Shown: one piece after another, positions 1-10,627 of the stretch | Layout of the letters: the number at the start of each line of letters is the position of its first letter | Numbering within the stretch: the stretch's first letter is position 1 | Origin: Brachypterus glaber | Taxonomy: Eukaryota; Arthropoda; Insecta; Coleoptera; Kateretidae | DNA: 64,000 nt | Direction of reading: 5' to 3' | Assembly: GCA_958510825.1 (NCBI GenBank) | Contig: OY294045.1 | Coordinates: 98,392,988-98,456,987, forward strand | Notes under the pieces: generated by a model | Database searches by the model: none | Told to the model about the DNA's origin: nothing | Seen by the model: only the letters and a program-made list of their open reading frames with translations | Program-made: the position numbers and the translations under genes

Positions 1-72
1 GACATCAAGTGTAAGCGTATACGCTTTACGTTATTGGTTTGGAATCACGCGCATATAAAAGTAGGTTTATGT

Positions 73-326
73 CATTGAGGTAGAGTGGGGGAGAGTGCCA
101 TTCGACCAGGCTGCGCGTGGACAAACTGTGCCGACAAAGGAGCTTTGTTTAGGAAATTTGAGTTTGCGCAGTTACTTCGACTTTGGTTTTTAAACTAACC
201 TAAAATTTAGTTCACATGTATTTTTCAAGGAATTAAAGTGGGGGAAGCAGGAACTCTGTCTGACCGAGTGGCTATGGGCACAAGAAATTTAAAAGGCTCT
301 GGCACTCTCCCCACTCTACCTCAATG
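73..326. mobile_element. hAT-type MITE with 8-bp target duplication
   Basis: The two ends are inverted copies of about 28 bp (CATTGAGGTAGAGTGG... against ...CCACTCTACCTCAATG, one indel). GTTTATGT directly abuts both ends (65-72 and 327-334), an exact 8-bp duplication. The 254-bp interior has no coding capacity. An 8-bp duplication is what hAT transposases make, so I infer a non-autonomous hAT derivative; the family name is unknown. Confidence 0.8.
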
Positions 327-334
327 GTTTATGT

Positions 335-692
335 TTCCAACTGTCAGACTGTAGGTACTAATATTATATTATAATATATATTTTTTATGCAAAACGGTGG
401 GCCTAATTTATATAGGGTAAATTATTTTAATTTTAATTATTTGTGGTAAACCCTACAGCCTGTAGGATGAAAAGCTCTTGTTTCTATAATTATTTGCAAG
501 ACCTTGGTATTTGCGTTTTCTAATTAGTGCTTCTAATTACTAAAACAATGGTTAGTTTTTGCGTTGAGCAATTAACTCCCTAGGGCTAGAGTTAGTTAAA
601 ATAACGAGCGATTAGCAATGAATATAGACATAAAATAAAGTGAACCTCAGGTAAAAAAGAAGCCTGGAGATTTACGAGTAGATATCTATTAA
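335..692. other. AT-rich, nothing recognised
   Basis: No open frame of note, no clear inverted or tandem repeat seen. Confidence 0.6.
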
Positions 693-1082
693 AACAAGAA
701 AAAAATTACCTTGGTTCCCTGGAGAGCAGGAAAGGCTTTATTGTGGGATGCTACGTGCAGGCACACTTTAGCCGATTCGTATGTTGATCAAACATCTAAA
801 TCGGTGGGTGGGGCTGCACGTATTGCAGAAAATAATAAACACAATAAGTACGAAGAGCTGAAAGAACGCTTTGTTTTTACTGTTTTTGCAGTAGAAACGT
901 TTGGTCCTTGGGGTGATGAAGCCAAAAACCTTATTAGTGAAATAAGTAATAAAATTCCTAATAAATCCGCGAAAAGCTTCATTACCCAAAGGATCAGCTT
1001 GGCAGTTCAAAGAGGAAATGCGGCTTGTGTGTTGGGGACCATTACTGATGAAGTGGGTTTGGAAGAAATCTTTTATATTTAG
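693..1082 (+). pseudogene. 5'-truncated retroelement ORF, C-terminal domain
   Basis: The frame is open from a TAA at 690-692 to a TAG at 1080-1082, with no ATG at its left end (translation from 711 would need TTG). The protein has a pattern I recognise from the C-terminal part of many metazoan RT-bearing retroelement proteins: a PW.xGK.LLWDATC motif near the start, then a FAVETFGPWG motif mid-way, then QRISLAVQRGNAACVLGT near the end. The conserved D, E and K positions would fit a restriction-like nuclease fold, but that is inference. There is no RT domain upstream, so this is a truncated copy. The reading frame has stayed open over 120 codons, which suggests a fairly young insertion. A T-rich 3' region and a poly(A) run follow. 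Confidence 0.55.
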
Positions 1083-1177
1083 TTTTTATATTTAGTTTTT
1101 ATTATTATTTTATTTTATTTTCCTTTGTTTAATTTTATATTTCTTTTTTAATTTAGTGTTTATTTATACTTAGTAAT

Positions 1178-1181
<4 letters not shown>

Positions 1182-1211
<30 letters not shown>
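1182..1211 (+). repeat. Poly(A) tail of the preceding retro-insertion
   Basis: About 30 uninterrupted A lie 100 bp after the stop codon at 1082, then more A-rich sequence. This is the expected 3' end of an RNA-templated insertion on the plus strand. Confidence 0.7.
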
Positions 1212-1213
<2 letters not shown>

Positions 1214-1379
1214 ATTGAAAAAAAAAAAGAAAGAGTATAGAATATATATTATAGTATAATGAATGTAGAAAGGGAAGTTTTACAGCTCGACGAATTTTTC
1301 ACTCTACTATAACTACTCTCTTTGTGTTATTACTAATCAAAATTGTATTATTTACCGATTGTTATTTTACTAAATACTA

Positions 1380-1802
1380 CACGGAAAGAAATTAGTGGGC
1401 TCTGCGCTATACATTATAAGATATTTGGTAACAGTGGCAAATTATAGTGATTTAAGCTATAGATTATAAGGGACACAATAACTAATAATGTTAAAAATAA
1501 ATTAGAAACGATTATATATATTACAGACACGATTATATTTATTACAGGCACTATTATAAATTTACAGAAATTTTATTATATTATAAAAATTATTAGCACG
1601 GACAATAATTAAATCTATTTAAGCTATAAATGCCATACTATTTGTTATATTTTATTGTTCACTAAACAATTAAAGTATTTCATATAAATTTTTACACTGA
1701 CTGCCATAATTGTAAGAGAAAGCCTTGTATTTATATAATAAGCGATTATAATTTGCTTGGTATGTGTGATATAGCGCTCCTAGCTATAATTTTTTTTCCG
1801 TG
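1380..1802 (+). mobile_element. MITE family A, copy 1 (TA-flanked)
   Basis: A 423-bp unit starting CACGGAAAGAAATTA and ending TTTTTTTTCCGTG, nearly identical to 21371-21794 in the same orientation. The ends form an imperfect terminal inverted repeat of about 33 bp (CACGGAAA ... GCGCTATA). This copy is flanked by TA on both sides (1378-1379, 1803-1804). No coding potential seen. Confidence 0.8.
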
Positions 1803-1804
1803 TA

Positions 1805-2881
1805 TAACATACTTTAAACTAGTTCAATAACACAACAACTAAAACTTAAAGTATACCAAACTATAACTGTGATATAATTTACCAAATGTTACAGTATTAA
1901 TAAACACATGTTGCGTGGGGATCCAAATGTACCAGCACGGTCTCTATGTTAGTATGACACATTTTGTATACAATACACACATTGCAATATTTAATATCAC
2001 AAGTAAAGTATTAAATACCAATGGTGGCGATATAAATAACAAATATGTATTTACAAATAAAATTTAGTATTAAAATTACAATGACATTTGAGTGTAAGAA
2101 ATATTTTTTAGAGACTCTAATTTAGGGTCTCCAAATGTTGTATTGTATATTTAACATTAGGCAAAATAAAACCTTTAGTGCAACGTTTTGTTGAATATAG
2201 TTCCTACTTTTATCGCGAATTAGGAGGTGCATAGCGCAATTTTTAACATTAGGCAAAGAGATGAAGGCAGAAGCGAATCCATTTAACATCAGTAAAGGCC
2301 AATATACATGTAAAAGAGAATAATCCAGTTTGTCATAGAGGACAAATGATCATGTCCCATGAAAAATTATTCTATAGGATCGATCCTAGGTTATCGCGCG
2401 AAACATCCCACCAAAAATAGTTGGAAAGCATTTTCCGGACAGCCTAACAAACCAAATACGTACAGTGCAATCAAAGCCAGCCATTTATGACCAAAATGAA
2501 AACAACAAAGATACTTTCCATATGGTCATCAAAAATCTCTGAGAAAGGAAAATGTTGAAAACAAGGAAAGCCATTATAAATAAAGCAATTTCTGTGGGTA
2601 TTCAGAAAATTACATAGTACCTAAGGTATTTTTAGTGATGATTGATAGGTTTGACCTGGCAACGTTGAATTTATTGTGTATGCTTAGGTACATGCTTAAT
2701 GTTCTCATCACGTAAAGGAACTTAAAAAACGGCACAAAAGATTTGTTGCAATTTACTAAAAAGCATACGTATATAAGGTCAATTAGATATTCTATGTAAT
2801 ACTTATATACGAAGATGACTTCACATCTTGTACTATACACGGTAAAAAATGAATGCAACATAATATTTCTATTTCTTACAG
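1805..2881. other. AT-rich spacer, nothing recognised
   Basis: No repeat relative inside the window and no convincing coding frame. The last 15 bases (TTTCTATTTCTTACAG) resemble a 3' splice site directly before the RT remnant. Confidence 0.5.
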
Positions 2882-3868
2882 ACCGTAAAAATTAATGGCG
2901 TGATTTCAGAAGAAGAGTTTGGGGTAAACTGGGGTATTCCACAGGGTAGTATACTCGGTCCTTTAATCTTCTTACTCTTTATTAATGACCTTCCTGAACA
3001 CATTTTGGATGGTATCGTTTTTATGTTTGCAGATGACGCTGGAATAGTTATTTCTAGTAGAAACCTTAATGACTTAATCTATAAAGTAAACAAAGTTCTC
3101 CAACAATTTGACGAGTGGTGCCGCAAAAATATGCTAATCATAAATTACTCGAAAACCGTAGCATTAGAAATACACACTCAGTACAGACCCAGGAGCGTGG
3201 ATCTGGATAAAAGTTTTATTTTAAATAATAAATTTATTGAAATAAGTACTAGCACTAAATTCCTAGGAACATTTATTGATAGTACTTTGAGTTGGGGAGA
3301 AGGTATTGAGGCAGTATGTCGAAATCTCAACAAACAATATTTTGCAATGAAAACATTAAAAAACTGTTTAAATGAAAAAAATCTCATATCTGCATATTAC
3401 GCACTAGTCTACTCGTCAATAAGTTACAATATCATTGTGTATGGTATGGCAGTGGAGTGGGAACGAGTTTTTATTAGTCAAAAGAGAATAATTAGACTAA
3501 TTTTTAATCTCGATTACCGGGAATCCTGCAGAGAAACATTTAAATCAAAAAATATACTTACTTTTCCGTGTATTTTTCTCTATAAACTGCTAATTTACAT
3601 TTTTAAAAATAGAGATCTCTTTGACAGACAGTCCGATACGCACAAGTATTTCACAAGGGAAAGAAATAAATTCCGACTAAATACTTTTAACCGGATGATG
3701 TACAAAAAGTCACCAAAATATGCTGGATGCCATTTTTTTAATTTGTTGCCTTCCTCAATAAAAAATGTAAATTCTTTTACAGTTTTTAAAACTCAGTTAA
3801 GAAGGTTCTTATCGGAAAATGCATTTTATAAATTAGATGAATATATGTGCTCAAATAGCCTAGTTTGA
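2882..3868 (+). pseudogene. Non-LTR retrotransposon RT, C-terminal half
   Basis: Open from 2882 to the stop at 3866-3868; the first ATG-type start is not obvious (2900 is GTG), so the 5' end is a truncation. Counting from 2900 the protein has RT motif B, GIPQGSILGP (residues 12-21), and the catalytic motif C as FADD (43-46), followed by a thumb region with QKRIIRLIFNLDYRESC and the C-terminal GCHFFNLLPSSIKN...F...L..FL block typical of Jockey/CR1-like LINEs. Motif A, the palm start and any endonuclease are missing, so it cannot be active. The sequence before 2882 looks like a polypyrimidine tract plus AG, perhaps by chance. The 3' end is a (TATC)n array at 4019-4052. Similar RT tails lie at 53120 and 57709. 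Confidence 0.85.
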
Positions 3869-4018
3869 CCTTTATTGTGTATTTTTTTTTCCTAATATTT
3901 TTAAATCCAAAATTTTAATGTGTTTTTAATTTAGAATGTAAGTTTTATATATGTTTATATTTTATATTTTTTACTTTGACTTGTCTATCCAATTTATTTT
4001 GGCGAATGATTAATAAAC

Positions 4019-4051
<33 letters not shown>

Positions 4052-4052
4052 A
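4019..4052 (+). repeat. (TATC)n tail of the LINE at 2882
   Basis: Eight or so TATC units follow an AATAAAC signal-like stretch 150 bp after the RT stop codon. I read it as the 3' terminus of the element, which ends in a short tandem repeat in place of poly(A). Confidence 0.75.
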
Positions 4053-4060
4053 AAAATGTA

Positions 4061-4589
4061 TTGAAATAAGACAAATTTTTCTATTATTCTCCTATAGTTT
4101 AATTCCTTTTATTGCTGACGCGTTTCGGTCGTTTTTCTGTATAATATATGCTAAACTTTTACAAATCATCTTCGGAGCCTACAAGAATCCACATTTAAGA
4201 CTGTTCACATAAAAAATAAAAAAGGGGGTACATTTTAAATTATTACTAAAATAAACAATACATAAAAATAAAAAGTACTTTTAAAATTTGAGTTGAAAGA
4301 CATGTTAAAAATAAAAAATAAAAATAAAAACAAACAAATTCATATTAGGTACTGCTTAGTTTACAATGAAATATGATAAATTAAGATAAGCCACCAAGTA
4401 TACATTGATTTGTATACGCAAGACTATATAGAATTCTTAATGAAGGATTTATACGGACTTAAATTAGTTAAGTCCAAAGTTAATTCAGAAACTTTTAAGA
4501 TTCTTACCATGATAGCATAGTTTTAAATCTAAAAAAAACATTATTAACTATTAACTTGAAAAAATCGTATTTTAAATTTAAAATTCTTA
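4061..4589. other. AT-rich spacer, nothing recognised
   Basis: No coding frame or repeat relative found. Confidence 0.5.
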
Positions 4590-4591
4590 TA

Positions 4592-5118
4592 CAGCCTGTT
4601 CCAGAAATTTGGATATATTAAAAACCCTCTGGAAAATAAGAACGCTTTAAGTGGACCAATACTGTTGTTGATGTTAAGTTACCTTTAAAAGTTGAATTTG
4701 TAGCTATGGAAGCAAATTTAATTATTGCAGGTACATATTCTGTAGGTGACATGGTTATTAATGTAATATAAATATTTATTAATGTCAAAAAACCACCGCC
4801 GGATGGAGTGACCCTATAAAAATAGAATATTTGATAGGCTCTGTCGGTTTTGTCAAAATATAATAACCTAAAAAGATTCTAAAGTTGAAAGTCTCAAACA
4901 ATGCACGCGTCAACAATTAAAATGCAACCATAGTTACTAATAAGTAGGGAAAAACTAATTTGTAGGTAATTTAACATCAGCAACAGGATTGGTCAGATTA
5001 AATAGCTTCCTTTTTAATTAGTATTAAAGATGGATTTTTTTTTGAAATTGTTTTCATATTCTCCAGAGGGTTTTTAATATACACTCAAATTTCTGTACGC
5101 GAGTTCTGGAACAGGCTG
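4592..5118. mobile_element. TA-flanked foldback MITE, CAGCCTGTTCC family
   Basis: Left end CAGCCTGTTCCAGAA, then TATTAAAAACCCTCTGGA; right end is the inverse, TCCAGAGGGTTTTTAATATA ... TTCTGGAACAGGCTG. TA flanks both ends (4590-4591, 5119-5120), as expected of a Tc1/mariner-type insertion. The same terminus begins the element at 18187. Confidence 0.8.
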
Positions 5119-5120
5119 TA

Positions 5121-5792
5121 TTTTTGATTTTTGTTTAACGCGTTGGTAAAAAAATAAACCTAATCTATAGTAATTTATCCTTCTTTTCACGATTTGAAAT
5201 GGTCCATTTCGGTTCTTTATAAAAAACCTATGGGATCTTGGATAGTAAATTAAACTTTTTATATCATATATACGTAGTTAAAAGGAACTAACCTATTCAA
5301 ACTACGAAATAAAAAGATAAAAATATCTTCCTTATTAATCGGACAGGTTTATCTAATAAATTTGGAGAATTGGTACCTGCACCAAGAGTGAGCTAAGTAT
5401 TATACAAAGGCGTGTATGGAATTAACATTTCTATAAAATCCGAGTATTCTTTTCCTATTATCATAATTATTTCGGGTAATAAATATCCGACTAACACGGT
5501 CTCCCTCTTGGCCGAAGCGTAGGGGGTAAATCCATAATTACAGGTGATACAGTGAAACGTCATATTTTGATCGTAACTAATGTCAAACGTTAAATTACAT
5601 AATTGATAATGTCATTTTTTATAGCCCTATATTTCTAACACTGTGCCTAAAAGTTTAAGAAGTATTTTATATTGACACATTATAACCACAAAACGATGTT
5701 TACGGGCGCGACCTTTTAAATTTGATTTTAGTTAATAACAGTAATAAAATTGTAATAAAAATATGCTTTTTAAATTAATTTTTTATATAAAT
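5121..5792. other. AT-rich spacer, nothing recognised
   Basis: No coding frame or repeat relative found. Confidence 0.5.
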
Positions 5793-6556
5793 ATATAATA
5801 ATAATAATAATCATTTATTTACGCATATAGCAGTTATAAAGTTATTTATATAATATTCTTATAGCATAATAGGTATAAAATAATAATTTAAAAAAAAATA
5901 AGAGTAATATACTCATATAAAACAAAATTACATGCCTAAATGTTGACGTAATTGATTTTTAAACCTATTATATGAAGAATTGTAAAAATCAACAGTATTG
6001 CATGCTAAATTAACCAATGTTACAATACGGTTCATTGGAGAATTTTCTGCATTAACAGTATCACAGGAGGAAACCTCCAGGAGTGGATAACTTCTCAAGG
6101 ATCTTGATGGAATTTTAATATTAAACTGACCCAATATAACACTAGATTGAATTGATCCAGCAAGAACCTTAAAGAAAAAACACACATCACTGAAGATTCT
6201 TCTATTCTTAAGGGTAGCTAAACCCAAATATTGCCTTGTTTGATTCGTATCCAACAAAATGTTATTCTGAGCAAGTCTGTATCGAACAATACGTAAAAAC
6301 TTATTCTGAACAATTTCAATTCGCTGAATATGGTTGCCAAAATATGGGAACCAAATGGTGGATCCGTATTCCAGTCTTGATCTTACTAGGGATGAATACA
6401 ACATCAATATAGGTCTCTGATTAGAAAAGTCCTTAGTTGTCCTTAGAACAAAACCTAGCATTTTATTTGCATTAGAAACAATATGATCAAAATGATTATG
6501 AAATAATAATTTACTGTCCAAAAAAATACCCAGATCCTTGATTACATATAATAATA
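5793..6556 (-). mobile_element. 5'-truncated Jockey-like LINE with 11-bp duplication
   Basis: The minus-strand copy runs from 6545 down to an AATAAATGATTATTATTATT-type 3' end at about 5800. ATATAATAATA is found at both edges (5793-5803 and 6546-6556), which fits a target-site duplication, although the left one overlaps the (TTA)n tail and so is less certain. It carries the RT remnant at 5928-6543. Confidence 0.65.
5928..6543 (-). pseudogene. Non-LTR RT C-terminal remnant (Jockey-like)
   Basis: The frame is open from about 6543 (KDLGIFLDSKL) to a stop at 5928; an internal ATG lies at 6521. The opening motif KDLG..LDSKL..NHF is the region just after RT motif E in Jockey-clade elements. It is followed by the thumb region with LYSSLVRSRLEYGSTIWFP and IQNKFLRI-type residues (IVQNKFLRIVRY), then LGLATLKNRR. 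The catalytic motifs A-C are missing because of 5' truncation, so only the last 200 residues remain. No frameshift is seen within this part. Confidence 0.85.
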
Positions 6557-6634
6557 GTAATGCAATATATTGTTAAGTTTCTCGAAAAATCGATTACTGA
6601 AAAAAATAATTTTCTAGAAAAGGTTACTGTTTGG

Positions 6635-7489
6635 AAATAGTATATTAAAGTACTAGTTTCATAACATACGTTTTTAGAGCACTAGTACTTTAGAAACTTG
6701 TACTCGTGCTCTAAAAACGTGTTATGAAACGAGTGCATAATACAATTTTTTTCTATTTTGCTCTAAAATTTAAAAAACTTACATTTAAATTGATGACTGG
6801 TTTAGGGATTTTTGTTTTGGGTTGGAATTACAGTTTACACTAAGTTTAAAATTCTAAGAACAAATGATATTTCGATATATTTTACAGTCTATTTTTTCAC
6901 TAGAATTTCAACTAGAATTATGAAACAAAAGACGTCTACCCTATCTCATTTGTGCTACACTTTCCAGCCAACCAAATAAATACTGTATTTGTTTTTCATA
7001 CAACAAATACAGTATTTATTTGGTTGGCCGGAAAGTGTAGCAGGGAGAGGCACGTACGAACATAGCTAATGTGAATCTGTAGAATAAGATAATTCTACTA
7101 AAATTTAGATGCACTTTTCGCCCGGCCAAGTAAATATTGTATTTGTTCAACAAAGAACAAATACAGAATTTGTTTGGTTGGGTGGAAGTGGGAGTGTATG
7201 TATGTCACCTATCCTTTTTGGGTAGAACTTTTGTCCCTGTCTAATCTAATGGGAGAATTCTCCATTAACCAGTCCACAATTTTAACACGGTAAAAAATAA
7301 CCCAACCAAAAAATTTTGTAAAAAAATAAACTTTAAATCGACATTGACATTTGCATGCAAAACGTCAAGAAATAGGCTTTTGTATGTTGCCAACCCAACA
7401 GAAAAAAAAGTAGAGATCTCTTATGGGCCTATAAGAACACGCAAAATGCGTGTGATTATGAGTTTATAAGAGTCGCAAAATAGAAAAAA
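6635..7489 (-). mobile_element. Two-module hairpin MITE (family B), copy 1, interrupted
   Basis: Minus-strand copy of the family best seen at 15194-15723. The low end starts AATAGTATATTAAAG and folds into the ACTAGT...GTTTCATAACA hairpin (6635-6775); the high end has GCGTGTGATTATGAG...GCAAAATAGAAAAA. A double-hairpin MITE (6905-7266) sits inside it. Confidence 0.85.
6905..7266 (+). mobile_element. Double-hairpin MITE (family C), copy 1, nested
   Basis: Starts near CAACTAGAATTATGAAAC and ends GGGAGAATTCTCCATT. It has the two hairpins of the family (stems CCAACCAAATAAATACTG... and CCAAGTAAATATTG...). It splits the family B copy: the uninterrupted copy at 33643-34161 reads straight through this point. 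Confidence 0.85.
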
Positions 7490-7889
7490 TTATTTTCGGC
7501 AAAATATTATTATTTGTTCTTATTTCAAAAACTATTTTCATGCTTAGTTTTTCTTGAATCAGGGGTACGTTTCCGTGGACACACCCTAGAGCCTACTACG
7601 ATAGATCAGATTAGAAAATGAAATAATTATAAATTTAAATAAAAGTCCAGATCGGATATCGGACCTGAGGCGGGTTTAAAAGTTCCTTATGATTAACGAC
7701 TTTATTATACCTTGCCGAGAAAACCGGATTTCGTAACTTCATCATCATTTAAGTCTGGCACTTTAGGTACTCTTGTATTTTTATTTAGTTTCGTTCGTTT
7801 TTCCTACGGTTTTATCCGATGAAGGCTCGGCTTGGTCCGGAACAACCAAATTCCTTCCGTATGAACACAGAAATTTTATTTTTTTTTAC
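7490..7889. other. Spacer, nothing recognised
   Basis: No coding frame or repeat relative found. An 82-codon open frame (7773-8021) overlaps the Penelope terminal repeat and is not credible. Confidence 0.5.
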
Positions 7890-7924
7890 AATATTATAGG
7901 TATTAAGCTTTCACGGCCATTAAG

Positions 7925-8162
7925 ATATAAAGAACTTTCACTTTCGGGTTTAGACCGTGTTAATGGATTTTCACTTTCCGACGTTTCGTCTCTTACTACT
8001 AGAGACATCTTCAGGGATTAATCTGAAACTAAGTTTCGAATCAACTTGTGCCACTATTTATGACGAGTTGTGGTTATTCACCCGTGACGAGGTTTTTCCT
8101 ATCAAAGACTTCCATATTGCAGGTAAGTGGTAACCAGTGTCCCGATTGATATTGTTAGGATG
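7925..8162 (-). repeat. Penelope pLTR, left arm
   Basis: 238 bp, near-perfect inverse of 9175-9412. It includes the last 35 or so codons of the ORF, so the 3' coding end and pLTR overlap. Confidence 0.9.
7969..8028 (-). ncRNA. Hammerhead-ribozyme-like motif in left pLTR
   Basis: On the strand sense to the ORF: CTGAAGA (core box CUGANGA), a five-pair stem GTCTC/GAGAC, GAAAC, then GTC where cleavage would fall. Flanks TCC/GGA and TTTCA/TGAAA can form a stem I with an internal loop. Stem III would be just AC/GU, as in minimal Penelope hammerheads thought to act as dimers. One extra T after CTGAAGA departs from the consensus and might impair it. Activity is inferred, not shown. Confidence 0.5.
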
Positions 8163-9200
8163 CTTGATGATTTCTATCGATTCCCGTATCTTCCTTGGCA
8201 TTTTTCTGTTTTCTGTTAATATTTGTTTTGTTTCAGACAAATTGATTTTATGACCTGTTTCATATACATGTTCGGCTACTGCCGATAAGGAAATTTGTTT
8301 CTTTCTTATATTGCGCTCATGCTCTTGAAGTCTTGTAGAAATTTTTCTCTTAGTTTCACCTATGTAAACCGTACCACAGGAGCAGGGTATTTTATATACG
8401 CCTTCTGAACTCAGGGGTATTTTGTCTTTTGTTGAAGTCAAACATTGACCTAATTTTTGGTTGGACCGAAATATAGGCTTAATATTTGACTTCTTCAAAA
8501 GTTTACCTATTTTATCCGTGATACCGCTTACATAGGGAAGTATAACTTGTGTCTGTCTGTCATTGTCACTATTGTCCTGTTGTTTGGGTCTGGGATTTCT
8601 GTATTTGTATATGGTCTTATTAATGTCTTTTTTGGTATAACCGTTCATGGTCAAGGCTTTGGTTAGTTTAAGGAGTTCTGTGTCTAGGGAATTCTTGTCT
8701 GAAATCATGAAAGCCCTATGAACAAGTGAATTAACTACCGAGCGTTTTTGAGAGGGATGGTGATGTGAAAATGCGTTTAGGTATCTGTCAGTGTGGGTTT
8801 TCTTCCTGTATACCGAGTGTCCTATTGAGCCATTTTCCGTTTTGTAAACCAAAACGTCCAAAAAGGGAAGTGATCCGTTGTTCTCAATTTCCATCGTAAA
8901 CCGTATAGATTTATGTTGGGAATTGAGGTGATTTAGAAAACCTTGAAGGCTTTCCATGCCATGGGGCCAAATAGCATAGACATCGTCTACGTATCTGCGC
9001 CAAATTTTAGGTTTTAATGGAAATGACTCAATAGCTTTTTTCTCGAAGTATTCCATGAAAGCATTGGCCGCAGGGGGTGATAATGGGGATCCCATTGCGG
9101 CGCCTGACACTTGTTCATAGAACTCTCCCTGTATCAGAAAATATGTGGATGTCAGACAAGCTTCAAATAATTTACATCCTAACAATATCAATCGGGACAC
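8058..9200 (-). pseudogene. Penelope-like RT (partial) fused to GIY-YIG endonuclease
   Basis: A 380-codon frame on the minus strand. The nominal start (GTG at 9198-9200) lies inside the right pLTR arm; true Penelope sequence begins about residue 9 (CKLFEACLTSTYF), so the 5' part of the RT, with motif A, is lost. Present are RT motif B AAMGSPLSP (34-42), catalytic YVDD (70-73), a linker, and a C-terminal GIY-YIG domain from about 267: VYKIPCSC, then VYIGET (278-283), the Arg in TRLQEH, and the catalytic-type Glu in IRESIEI (about 340). Known Penelope proteins copy RNA into nicked or telomeric DNA ends. The endonuclease half looks complete but the RT cannot function. The frame has no internal stop, so the copy is young. 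It continues to its natural stop in the left arm. Confidence 0.9.
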
Positions 9201-9412
9201 TGGTTACCACTTACCTGCAATATGGAAGTCTTTGATAGGAAAAACCTCGTCACGGGTGAATAACCACAACTCGTCATAAATAGTGGCACAAGTTGATTCG
9301 AAACTTAGTTTCAGATTAATCCCTGAAGATGTCTCTAGTAGTAAGAGACGAAACGTCGGAAAGTGAAAATCCATTAACACGGTCTAAACCCGAAAGTGAA
9401 AGTTCTTTATAT
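9175..9412 (+). repeat. Penelope pLTR, right arm (inverted)
   Basis: 238 bp, inverse of the left arm; it is followed at once by the second copy of the 13-bp flanking repeat. Confidence 0.9.
9309..9368 (+). ncRNA. Hammerhead-ribozyme-like motif in right pLTR
   Basis: Same motif as in the left arm, on the plus strand: CTGAAGA at 9323-9329, stem II GTCTC 9331-9335 / GAGAC 9345-9349, GAAAC 9350-9354, GTC 9355-9357. It is antisense to the ORF because the arm is inverted. Confidence 0.5.
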
Positions 9413-9425
9413 AATATTATAGGTA

Positions 9426-10490
9426 ACTTATATGTTTTAATATTTAATAAATAAACAAAACTAAAATAACACCAAAACCATTAATTAAGCATTAATGCAA
9501 ATTTGCATTTTGTTCAGAATTTTTTTCTATATCTATTACTAATAGACTATTAGGTAGTACTATTATCCAAAATTAAAATTTAGAGTTATTTCTATAAAAA
9601 TTGTCAGAAATTATATTCTAGGCCCAAGAATTGTTAAATTACTATATCTGCAAGGCCTAAGTTTTAAAATTACTCTAAATTCACAGTCTGGTAAACTACC
9701 ATAAAAAATTTACGTTTCTGGGCAAAAATAATTCTTTCAGGTAACTGAAAATTTTTGTTCGATGCATTAAGTGATAAAATTCAGGTTGATTCAGACTCAG
9801 TTTGTTTTGTACGACAGGGGCAAAGTCCCTGGAGTAACTATTTCCTTTGGCAACAAACTTCATGTTGGAGTACTCGCGTGTTATTTGAAAGATTAAAGTA
9901 AAATAATTTAAAGTAGTTTATTCTCACTATAATAATAATTTAAGTGGAGAGAAAGAAACAAAAACAAACCACGTGGCTAAAGTGAAAATGTTGAAAAATA
10001 AAACTTCTTAATATCCGGTGGTAAAACATTAGATAGAAAAATTTATTGTTTTTAAAATAAAACTTGAAAAGTATTTACTCAAAATCAGACAGAGAATATA
10101 TTTAAATATTTTAGCTTTAGACGTTGTCATTCTTTTTAATCATAGTAACTTTGAGGGTTATTTTCTAGTGAGAATATACCTACTAGGTATTCCAAACAAG
10201 TTTTTATATTCAAAACCTTAACTTATATCTTTAGGTAGGCACCATTTAGTTAAAATTAGACAACTTTAGTACTAACTTGTATACACAGAGTGGTTCTGTA
10301 TATTTGTAATTGTTGTTTGCTTCTTAATAAATTATATATAATATTTCAAGTTCAAGTAAACAACGAACTGGAATTAGTAAAATAAATATTGGTATTCTCT
10401 CGAGTCAGTTGATAAATGTGTGCCTGGAAGGTGTAAATATACAGTGTGGAAATTTTAAAATGAATACATTTGAACTCAAACTCGAACTCT
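9426..10490. other. AT-rich spacer, nothing recognised
   Basis: No coding frame or repeat relative found in about 1 kb. Confidence 0.5.
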
Positions 10491-10627
10491 GAATAGTATA
10501 TTCTATAACTAGAATGGAATAGACAATATTCCGCGAGAGCGGAAAGTTTGTTATACGAGCCGGCAGGCGAGTAAGACGGTTCCGCGAGCGCGGAATGACT
10601 ATTCCATACGTGTTGTAGACTATACTT
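10491..10627. repeat. Hairpin element with GC-rich core
   Basis: Arms TAGTATATTCTATAAC ... and ...TGTAGACTATAC, plus inner pairs TTCCGCGAGAGCGGAA and TTCCGCGAGCGCGGAA around a CGAGCCGGCAGGCGAGTAAG core. The layout matches the hairpins at 23325 and 62411. Confidence 0.6.

Larger units (their letters stand above)
7903..9412 (-). mobile_element. Penelope-like element, 5'-truncated, inverted pLTRs
   Basis: A 1.5-kb insertion flanked by the 13-bp repeat AATATTATAGGTA (7890-7902 and 9413-9425). Two 238-bp arms in inverted orientation (7925-8162 and 9175-9412) enclose an RT plus GIY-YIG coding region on the minus strand. This structure, a truncated body with an inverted pseudo-LTR and a short tail beyond one arm (7903-7924), is characteristic of Penelope-like elements. 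Each arm carries a hammerhead-ribozyme-like motif. Confidence 0.9.
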
